A DNA stretch of 7,193 nucleotides from Gammaproteobacteria bacterium. Its GTDB lineage: Bacteria > Pseudomonadota > Gammaproteobacteria > Pseudomonadales > Porticoccaceae. The position numbers were made by a program, and so were the translations under genes. This document shows, one piece after another, positions 1 to 5,816 of this stretch (position 1 is the first letter of the stretch; every line of letters starts with the position of its first letter). The stretch lies in contig SBGI01000312.1 of assembly GCA_006227015.1 (NCBI GenBank), positions 1-7,193 of the forward strand. Direction: 5' to 3'. Under the pieces are notes generated by a model. The model made no database searches. It saw nothing but the letters and a program-made list of their open reading frames with translations, and was not told the origin of the DNA.

Positions 1-102
1 AAACAGGCGGCCATGGCGGCCGCTGCCACAGGCGAGATCGAGTATGGGGCCCGCCTGGATACGAGGGGCATGTAATCTTATCCAGGGGTCCGGTGCCAGC
101 AC
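1..102 (-). CDS. Class I SAM-dependent methyltransferase, N-terminal fragment
   Basis: Reading leftwards, the frame gives VLAPDPWIRLHAPRIQAG followed by PILDLACGSGRHGRLF and then leaves the window. LDLACGSGRH is a typical motif I (SAM-binding glycine loop) of small class I methyltransferases, and a short leader with a PxPW...AP pattern in front of motif I is common in that family. No ATG lies in frame. The candidate starts are GTG at 102 (used here because it gives the short N-terminus typical of the family) and TTG at 123; neither has a clear Shine-Dalgarno sequence. The frame is open up to a stop at 181-183. The gene follows the AtoE-like transporter on the same strand with a gap of about 25-46 bases, so co-transcription is likely. 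The substrate cannot be told from this fragment. Family assignment is fairly secure; the start is not. Confidence 0.72.
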   Translation of the reverse strand, partial: MLAPDPWIRLHAPRIQAGPILDLACGSGRHGRLF

Positions 103-123
103 TGGAGAGAGAGGGGCTTTCAA

Positions 124-148
124 TGGGCAGCCATGAGTACAGCGCCCA
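124..148 (-). repeat. Imperfect inverted repeat between transporter and methyltransferase
   Basis: On the minus strand, TGGGCGC (148-142) pairs with GC-t-GCCCA (131-124) with one bulged T. The inner TGT/ATG can add a U-A and two G-U pairs, leaving a four-base ACTC loop. The repeat fits exactly between the TAG stop of the transporter (151-149) and the possible TTG start of the methyltransferase (123-121). No T-run follows on either strand, so it is not a standard intrinsic terminator. It could be an mRNA-stabilising or translation-damping hairpin, or chance. Confidence 0.35.
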
Positions 149-1477
149 CTAGAAAATAAAGACCATGGCGAGCCCGAAAATTAGCCCGGTCCACAGCAGG
201 GCAACGGTGCAATAGCCCATGATGTCCCGAATTCCCAGCCGTGCAATACCCAGCAGTGGCAGTGCCCAGAAGGGCTGTACCATGTTGGTCCAGGCATCTC
301 CAAATGCCACCGCCATGGCGGCGTGGTTTAGGGGAATCCCCAGCGATTGAGCGGCAGGAATGACAATCGGTGCCTGGACTGCCCACTGCCCGCCACCTGA
401 TGGGACGAAGAAATTAACGATCCCTGCACTGAGGAATGTGAACAGGTTGAAAGTGTCGACAGTCGATATCTCGATAAACCAGGTAGAGACCGATGCCGCC
501 AGCCCCGACTGTGCCATCATGCCCATAATGCCCGCATACAGGGGAAACTGCAGAACGATGCCTGATAGTCCTTTGACGGCCTCGTTTACGGCAAACAGAT
601 AGCTGGTGGTCGAACGATGCAGCAGCAGACCGGAAACAAGAAAAATCAGGTTCAGGGTATTTAATCCAACACTGCCGCCATCCAGAAAAAATTCAACCAG
701 GTAATAGCCTCCCAACAGACCCAGCAATAATGTGGGGAGTCGGCTGTGTTCAATCCGATCAGAGGGTGTCTTGATCCTGATGTCTACCTGCTCTGTCTCC
801 CCCAGCTGGCTGGGATCAACTTCCCGGGTCTCGTGGGCAGGTGGGATCATGAGGCGGAAAATTACAGGCAGAGTAATCAGTACCACCACGCAAACTGACA
901 CTACCTCCCAACTGAAAATGGTCTCCTGCAGCGGGATTTCAATGCCCGGCATCAGGGAGCTGAGGACATCGCCATCCGATACTGCAATTTTTAGCGGAAT
1001 GGAGCCAGACAATCCCGCGTGCCATATCACCATGCCAGAGTAGGCGGAGGCGACCAGCAGGGGGTAGTGAACACCTTTCACATGACGGGCAATTTCCCTG
1101 GCCATAAGGGCGCTGGCAATCAGCCCGAATGCCCAGCTGATCCAGCCGCAGATAAGGGCAATGAACGTCATCAACAGGATGGCCTGGCTGGGGTTTTTTG
1201 CCAGCGTAGCCAGGCTTCGCAACACCTTCTTCACAGCGGTGGTCTGTGCCAGAACGCTACCCGTGACCAGGCTGATGGTCACCTGCATGGAAAACACCAG
1301 CAGGTTCCAGACACCATCGCCCCAGAAATGCGCCATCTGGGAAGGGGATTTTGATTCACCCAGCATCCCGGCGATGAAGACAATGAAGGTGAGGATGATG
1401 GCAAAGATGAAGGCATCGGGCAGCCAGCGCTGCATGATGGTGGTGAAAAAATTGGAGAGGGTGCGGATCACTTGCAT
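149..1477 (-). CDS. atoE: Short-chain fatty acid transporter, AtoE family
   Basis: This is an inner-membrane protein of about 442 residues, close to the roughly 440 of E. coli AtoE, which takes up short-chain fatty acids such as acetoacetate or butyrate. Similarity runs along the whole length: RWLPDAFIFAIILT near residue 18, WGDGVWNLL near 53, REIARHV and YPLL near 128-142, NFFVPSGGGQWAVQAP near 355, VQPFWALP near 400, and RDIMGYC near 418. About ten to twelve hydrophobic segments are visible, with a hydrophilic central loop near 213-245. Three starts compete: GTG 1480, ATG 1477 (used here) and GTG 1471. The purine run AAAAAGG (1486-1480) is too close to the first two but well spaced for GTG 1471, so the true protein may be two residues shorter. 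No ato partners (CoA transferase, thiolase) are present, so the exact substrate is open. A likely promoter lies upstream, and a methyltransferase gene follows. Confidence 0.9.
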   Translation of the reverse strand: MQVIRTLSNFFTTIMQRWLPDAFIFAIILTFIVFIAGMLGESKSPSQMAHFWGDGVWNLLVFSMQVTISLVTGSVLAQTTAVKKVLRSLATLAKNPSQAILLMTFIALICGWISWAFGLIASALMAREIARHVKGVHYPLLVASAYSGMVIWHAGLSGSIPLKIAVSDGDVLSSLMPGIEIPLQETIFSWEVVSVCVVVLITLPVIFRLMIPPAHETREVDPSQLGETEQVDIRIKTPSDRIEHSRLPTLLLGLLGGYYLVEFFLDGGSVGLNTLNLIFLVSGLLLHRSTTSYLFAVNEAVKGLSGIVLQFPLYAGIMGMMAQSGLAASVSTWFIEISTVDTFNLFTFLSAGIVNFFVPSGGGQWAVQAPIVIPAAQSLGIPLNHAAMAVAFGDAWTNMVQPFWALPLLGIARLGIRDIMGYCTVALLWTGLIFGLAMVFIF

Positions 1478-1522
1478 CACCTTTTTGTTATGCGTTATCA
1501 GTGGGTAGCAATTTGCAGGGTT

Positions 1523-1550
1523 ATTCTAGCCGCTTCAGGCATTATCTCAA
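1523..1550 (-). promoter_or_regulatory. Predicted sigma70-type promoter for the AtoE-like gene
   Basis: The 83-base gap between apaH and the transporter holds, on the minus strand, TTGAGA (1550-1545) and TAGAAT (1528-1523) separated by 16 bases. Each hexamer matches the sigma70 consensus at five of six positions. Initiation would fall near 1516-1517, giving a leader of about 36-40 bases. No operator palindrome or sigma54-type GG-N10-GC element is evident (E. coli ato genes use sigma54). No intrinsic terminator for the upstream operon is seen in the gap, so readthrough from apaH is also possible. Confidence 0.5.
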
Positions 1551-1563
1551 AAATTGGGTCTAA

Positions 1564-2367
1564 TCAGATCTGGCAGTGATAATAGTGGTGTGTTTCAAGA
1601 TCCATCATGCGCAACGGTCCGCCCCAGATACACCCGGTGTCGAGAGGGTACAGGTTTTCACCAACAGGTTTCCCCTGAAGAGCCGCCCAGTGTCCAAAAA
1701 TGATCTTGCAGTGGCGGGTTTTGCGCTGGGGATGGCTGTACCAGGGGGTAAAGCCCTCGGGCGGTTCCTCTGGCGATGACTTGCAGGTCAGTTCCAGCTG
1801 ACCCTGTGAAGAGCAAAAACGCATGCGGGTAAAGTAATTGGTAATCAGCCGCCAGCGCAACGGGGGTGATAAGTCATGCCGCCACAGGTCAGGCTCGTTG
1901 CCATACATGACATCAAAGAAGGTTTTTGAGTTTTGCTCATCGGTCAGGACATTGTGCATTTCCTCCGCCAGCTCAAGTGCTTCTTCTCGCGACCACTGGG
2001 GGGGAATGCCCGCATGGACAAGCAGAAATTCCTCATGAGCTATGACCAGTGGTTGTTTGCCGAGCCAGCTCAGCAGCTCCTCCCGATCTGAGGCCTCGAG
2101 AATATCATTGAGGGTATCGGAGGGATGTGGTTTGCGAATACCTCGGGCCACGGCCAGTAAATGCAAGTCGTGATTGCCGAGCACCGTGCGAAAGGCATCG
2201 CCCAGCTGGTGACAGAAACGTAACGTTTCCAGGGACTGAGGCCCGCGGTTGACGAGGTCGCCAACTGACCAGAGTTGATCCCGTGCCGGGTCAAAATGCA
2301 CCGTATCCAATAATCGCTGTAAGGGCGTGAGACAGCCCTGAAGGTCACCTACCACAAAAGTGGTCAA
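1564..2367 (-). CDS. apaH: Diadenosine tetraphosphatase, symmetrical (ApaH)
   Basis: This cytoplasmic phosphoesterase of the PPP/calcineurin fold splits Ap4A into two ADP; in E. coli it also removes nucleoside-tetraphosphate caps from RNA. The 267 residues (E. coli 280) carry the metal and phosphate motifs in order: GDLQG (7-11), GDLVNRGP (36-43), GNHDLH (64-69), HAGI (118-121), FGHWA (224-228) and LDTGCIWGG (242-250). The family-specific stretch FTRMRFC is also present (179-185). The first motif has Gln10 where E. coli has His (GDVHG). I recall the Gln form in other proteobacterial ApaH proteins, so I do not take it as loss of function. The start is TTG, overlapping the apaG stop as TTGA. 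No ATG lies nearby in frame, and this start gives the usual N-terminus just before the first beta strand. Translation is probably coupled to apaG. Confidence 0.96.
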   Translation of the reverse strand: MTTFVVGDLQGCLTPLQRLLDTVHFDPARDQLWSVGDLVNRGPQSLETLRFCHQLGDAFRTVLGNHDLHLLAVARGIRKPHPSDTLNDILEASDREELLSWLGKQPLVIAHEEFLLVHAGIPPQWSREEALELAEEMHNVLTDEQNSKTFFDVMYGNEPDLWRHDLSPPLRWRLITNYFTRMRFCSSQGQLELTCKSSPEEPPEGFTPWYSHPQRKTRHCKIIFGHWAALQGKPVGENLYPLDTGCIWGGPLRMMDLETHHYYHCQI

Positions 2368-2732
2368 TGGATGGCCCCGGGCACTGCTAGCAGAAAGGGG
2401 GAAATGTCAGCGGTAAACGACTCGCCGTTGTCATTCACCATCTGATAGCTGCCTTCCATGGTTCCCGCTTCGGTCTCAAGGATGGCGCTGCTGCTGTATT
2501 CGTAGTGATCTCCTGGTTCAATTCGCGGTGTCTCGCCGACAACACCTGGCCCGCGAACTTCTTTCACGCGGGAATTGCCGTCGGTGATGATCCAGTGTCG
2601 GCTGAGTAACTTGGCCGCTTCAGATCCATGATTTTCAATCCGGATATGGTAGGCAAAAGCGTACTTGCCCTGCTCGGGTTCCGACTGTCGGGGAAGGTAC
2701 TCCGTGGTGACGAGTACAACAATATGGTTCAT
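2364..2732 (-). CDS. apaG: ApaG domain protein
   Basis: A small protein of 122 residues (E. coli ApaG 125) with an immunoglobulin-like fold. Its biochemical role is not settled in bacteria; the same domain occurs in eukaryotic F-box and DNA-polymerase-delta-interacting proteins. Family signatures are clear: YAFAYHIRIEN (24-34), LLSRHWIITD (42-51), the loop GPGVVGETP (61-69), then GTMEGSYQM (90-98) and ISPFLLAVP (110-118). It lies between rsmA and apaH as in E. coli. The ATG overlaps the rsmA stop as ATGA. The sequence GGAG five bases upstream, inside rsmA, is the best Shine-Dalgarno site in the operon. The gene is intact. Confidence 0.96.
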   Translation of the reverse strand: MNHIVVLVTTEYLPRQSEPEQGKYAFAYHIRIENHGSEAAKLLSRHWIITDGNSRVKEVRGPGVVGETPRIEPGDHYEYSSSAILETEAGTMEGSYQMVNDNGESFTADISPFLLAVPGAIH

Positions 2733-3532
2733 GCCATCTCCGTCAGTTGATTGCTGAGGTGAACAAAATCCGCCACGTCGAGTTTCTCGGGTCGCAATGA
2801 CAAATCAATGTCCAGCATCTCGAGTTGCTGGGCACTGACCAGGTGCTTGAGAGTGTTGCGTATGGTTTTCCTGCGTTGCTGGAAACAGGCATTGACCAGA
2901 CGTGACATGTTTACAGGATCCTTTGCTGGGTGGGGAGGTTGTGAATAGGGCAGTATGCGCACGATCGCCGAATCGACTTTGGGCGCGGGCCGAAAGGCCC
3001 CGGGCGGTACCGGAAACAGTGGTTGCACCTGGCTGTGGTATTGCACCATGACACTCAGCCGTCCGTAATGATTACTCCCTGGGGTCGCTGCGAGGCGGTC
3101 AACCACTTCTTTTTGCAACATAAAGTGCATATCGTGAATTTTGTCGCTGTAGCCGAGCAGGTGGAACAGCAAGGGTGTTGAAATGTTGTAGGGTAAATTG
3201 CCAATAATGCGTAATGGGTGGCCAACTTCATAAAACTGGCCGAAATCTGTTTTCAGCGCATCGCCCTGGTGAATTTGCAGAGATGGGTAGTGCTGAAACT
3301 TTACCTTGAGTAAAGGAATCAGATCGCGGTCCAGTTCAAGCACCTTGAGTGTCGGGCAGCGGGACAGCACCGGTTCTGTAATGGCGCCCTGACCTGGGCC
3401 AATCTCAATCAGATTGTCAGTGGGCTTGGGGGCAATGGCGGCAACGATTTTGGCAATGATGTTGTGATCTACCAGAAAGTTTTGCCCAAACCGTTTGCGC
3501 GCCTGATGGCCACCATAGCTGCGTTCGCTCAT
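2729..3532 (-). CDS. rsmA: 16S rRNA (adenine1518-N6/adenine1519-N6)-dimethyltransferase
   Basis: RsmA (KsgA) dimethylates two neighbouring adenines in the loop of helix 45 of 16S rRNA late in 30S assembly; its loss gives kasugamycin resistance. The 267 residues match the family length (E. coli 273). Visible motifs are the N-terminal [10 protein letters not shown] (11-20), SAM motif I EIGPGQG (43-49), the ribose-binding acid at Glu66 in LELDRD, GDA (90-92), catalytic motif IV NLPYNIS (112-118), [14 protein letters not shown] (176-189) and the C-terminal [12 protein letters not shown] (217-228). The ATG overlaps the pdxA stop as ATGA, with a moderate GGAAG upstream. All key residues are present and the reading frame is complete. 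Confidence 0.98.
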   Translation of the reverse strand: MSERSYGGHQARKRFGQNFLVDHNIIAKIVAAIAPKPTDNLIEIGPGQGAITEPVLSRCPTLKVLELDRDLIPLLKVKFQHYPSLQIHQGDALKTDFGQFYEVGHPLRIIGNLPYNISTPLLFHLLGYSDKIHDMHFMLQKEVVDRLAATPGSNHYGRLSVMVQYHSQVQPLFPVPPGAFRPAPKVDSAIVRILPYSQPPHPAKDPVNMSRLVNACFQQRRKTIRNTLKHLVSAQQLEMLDIDLSLRPEKLDVADFVHLSNQLTEMA

Positions 3533-4506
3533 TGACGGGCTTCCACCATAGTTTGGGCGTAGGTGATCGCCGTCAACAGGCTGCCGATATCAGCTTTTCC
3601 TGTCCCAGCCAGATCCAGCGCCGTACCGTGATCTACAGAAGTGCGAATGATGGGCAATCCCAGGGTAATGTTTACTGCGGCACCAAAGCCTATGTATTTC
3701 AATACAGGCAGGCCCTGATCATGGTACATGGCAAGTACCGCATCACAGTGAGCCAGATACTTGGGGGTGAAGAGGGTGTCTGCAGGTAGGGGGCCCTCAA
3801 GGGATAATCCTGAGTGACGTAACTTCTCCAGTACTGGCACGATGATATCAATCTCTTCCTGTCCCAGATGACCACCTTCCCCTGCATGCGGATTCAGCCC
3901 GCAAACAAGAATATGCGGATTGTCGATGGCAAATTTCTGTTTCAGGTCCCTGTCCAGAATGGTGATCACTTCCGTGAGTGAGGTTTGCGAAATCGCACTC
4001 GGAACCTGGGCGAGGGGTAAGTGGGTTGTAGCCAGGGCCACGCGCAACCCCTCGGTGGCCAGCATCATGACCACCCGTGGGGTATGCGTCAGCTCGGCAA
4101 GAAATTCCGTATGACCACTAAAGGCGATGCCTGCCTCGTTGATAATGCCTTTGTGGACCGGGCCGGTTACCATGGCGTCGACATCGCCGCTTTGGCAGTC
4201 AGTGGCTGCAGCAATTAGTGTTTCCAGCACGTAGGCGGCATTATCGGCACACAGTTCGCCGGGGGTGGCAGGGCGGTTAAGGTTCACCGGGCGCACGAAA
4301 AGCTCTCCCTCAGCCAGCGGGCCAGTTGCTGTGCCGGGAAATTCTCTGATCGTTAGAGGCAGCCCCAGAAGCTCTGCACGGGAGAGTAATAGCTGCGGGT
4401 CGGCGTAGGCCACCAGTTCACAAGGCCGTGGCCGCTGGGCCAGCTGTACGACGAGGTCCGGGCCAATGCCTGCGGGCTCCCCCGGAGTAATGGCCAGTCT
4501 GGTCAC
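3529..4506 (-). CDS. pdxA: 4-hydroxythreonine-4-phosphate dehydrogenase
   Basis: PdxA oxidises 4-phosphohydroxy-L-threonine with NAD(P); the product loses CO2 to give the aminoketone that PdxJ condenses with deoxyxylulose phosphate to make pyridoxine 5'-phosphate. The 325 residues (E. coli 329) include [13 protein letters not shown] (6-18), [11 protein letters not shown] (113-123), SGHTEFLAE (130-138) and [16 protein letters not shown] (260-275). The three metal-binding histidines of the E. coli enzyme (166, 211, 266) correspond to His162, His207 and His262 here, a constant shift of four. The start is GTG at 4506, overlapping the surA stop as GTGA. It gives the usual N-terminus, although the Shine-Dalgarno sequence is weak, so translation probably depends on coupling to surA. 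Confidence 0.97.
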   Translation of the reverse strand: MTRLAITPGEPAGIGPDLVVQLAQRPRPCELVAYADPQLLLSRAELLGLPLTIREFPGTATGPLAEGELFVRPVNLNRPATPGELCADNAAYVLETLIAAATDCQSGDVDAMVTGPVHKGIINEAGIAFSGHTEFLAELTHTPRVVMMLATEGLRVALATTHLPLAQVPSAISQTSLTEVITILDRDLKQKFAIDNPHILVCGLNPHAGEGGHLGQEEIDIIVPVLEKLRHSGLSLEGPLPADTLFTPKYLAHCDAVLAMYHDQGLPVLKYIGFGAAVNITLGLPIIRTSVDHGTALDLAGTGKADIGSLLTAITYAQTMVEARQ

Positions 4507-5798
4507 AACTTGATGTCTACAAAGGCCTCGTCGCGAATTTCCTGAAGCCAGATTTGCAGCTCTTCTTCAAACTTGCGTTGGTGCAAAATATTCTTGGCCT
4601 GACTGCGGCGAAGGTCTTCGCTGAAATCCTGGCGCCTTCTTTCCGTGACTTGCAGAATATGCCAGCCGAACTGGCTGCGAAATGGCTCACTGACGTCGTT
4701 GAGGCCAATATTGTTCATGGTTTCTTCAAACTCGGGAACAAACTGCCCGGGCACGGACCAGCCCAGGCTGCCTCCTGCCAGAGCGGTACCAATATCTTCC
4801 GAGTTTTCCCGTGCCAGCTCGGCAAAGTCAGCGCCATTCATGACATCGGCGCGAATACCTTCCAGCATGGCCTTGGTATCTTCTTCAGTACGAATCTCGT
4901 TCGGCTTAATCAGAATATGACGCACGTGGTGTTGTAATACGATCCTCTCGCTGCCACCGCGACGGTCGTAGAGTTTTAGAATGTGGTAGCCGGCATCACT
5001 GCGAATGGGTACGCTCACTTCCCCGGGCAGTAGCTTGTCGATGGCGGTAATAAAAATGGTGGGCAGTTGGGTGGTCTTGCGCCAGCCCAGATCGCCGCCT
5101 TGCAGGGCATTTTGTCCTGAAGAATTGGCAATGGCAATGCTCCTGAAATCCGCACCCCCCTGCAGTTGCTCAAACAGCTCACGCGCTTTGTTCTCAACCA
5201 TGGCGACTTCATCCCGGGGGGCCCCAGCAGATAGCGGCAGAATAATATGGCCGAGGTTGACGTCAGGAGATGACCACTGCTGCCCTTCTTCCGATTTCAG
5301 GAAATTATCAATTTCCTGCTCGGAGACATTGATGCGGCGATTGACAAGTCCTTCCTGCACGCGCTTGATGATCATTTCTGTACGAATCTGGTCCCGTAAG
5401 CGGCGGAGGGAGATACCATTCTGATGCGCGTGTTCCACCATTTGATCTACCGTCATTCCGCGGCTCTGGGCAAGACGTGCGATAGATTGGTTAACTTCAT
5501 CATCACTGATGCGAACCCCTGCCCGCTGTCCGCGGCTCAGCTGAATGCGCTCCAGAATCAATCGCTCAAGAACCTGTGGGATCAGCACATCTCCCGGAGG
5601 AATCTGGGTGTTACTGTCCTTCATACGGATGTAGATTTCCCGAACCCGTTCATCGAGCTCGCTGGCCATCACTACGTCTTCGTCTACCACGGCAGCAATG
5701 CTGTCAATCAGCACTTCTTCAGCCACAGTGGGAGCGCAAGCGCCGGAAATTACAGCCAGCATGGCAAAAAAAGAAAATAGGTTACTGCGTAATCTCAT
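4503..5798 (-). CDS. surA: Periplasmic chaperone / peptidyl-prolyl isomerase SurA
   Basis: SurA escorts unfolded outer-membrane proteins, LptD among them, across the periplasm to the BAM complex. The 431 residues (E. coli 428) begin with a basic, hydrophobic signal peptide (about 1-26; likely cut after TVA before EEV). The SurA N-terminal chaperone domain follows, with [11 protein letters not shown] (33-43). Two parvulin domains come next: about 178-280 ([23 protein letters not shown]) and 290-390 ([24 protein letters not shown]). The C-terminal helix completes the chaperone module. Cys21 sits in the signal peptide, but SGAC is a poor lipobox, so a lipoprotein is unlikely. The ATG start lies 18 bases after lptD with only a weak AGG upstream. 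Position directly after lptD matches the chaperone-client relationship. Confidence 0.97.
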   Translation of the reverse strand: MRLRSNLFSFFAMLAVISGACAPTVAEEVLIDSIAAVVDEDVVMASELDERVREIYIRMKDSNTQIPPGDVLIPQVLERLILERIQLSRGQRAGVRISDDEVNQSIARLAQSRGMTVDQMVEHAHQNGISLRRLRDQIRTEMIIKRVQEGLVNRRINVSEQEIDNFLKSEEGQQWSSPDVNLGHIILPLSAGAPRDEVAMVENKARELFEQLQGGADFRSIAIANSSGQNALQGGDLGWRKTTQLPTIFITAIDKLLPGEVSVPIRSDAGYHILKLYDRRGGSERIVLQHHVRHILIKPNEIRTEEDTKAMLEGIRADVMNGADFAELARENSEDIGTALAGGSLGWSVPGQFVPEFEETMNNIGLNDVSEPFRSQFGWHILQVTERRRQDFSEDLRRSQAKNILHQRKFEEELQIWLQEIRDEAFVDIKL

Positions 5799-5816
5799 GT
5801 GGTTGCCTGTAGGAAA

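Noticed and set aside
16..27. The 12-mer gcggccgctgcc occurs here and again at 5871-5882
   Set aside because: Both copies are explained by coding sequence for Gly-Ser-Gly-Arg (methyltransferase motif I and the LptD C-terminus); two unrelated copies do not make a repeat family.
1..75. Plus-strand open frame ending in TAA at 73-75, as if the C-terminus of a converging gene
   Set aside because: Its peptide is an Ala-rich sequence I do not recognise, while the opposite strand encodes a clear methyltransferase motif I in the same bases.
1481..1563. Possible intrinsic terminator after apaH
   Set aside because: Only very short complementary stretches (GCC...GGC) are present, lying in the promoter spacer and not followed by a T-run.
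5005..5424. Plus-strand open frame of 139 codons opposite surA
   Set aside because: The Ser/Arg/Pro-rich product resembles a shadow of the real gene; it matches no family I know, and surA is conserved across the whole stretch.
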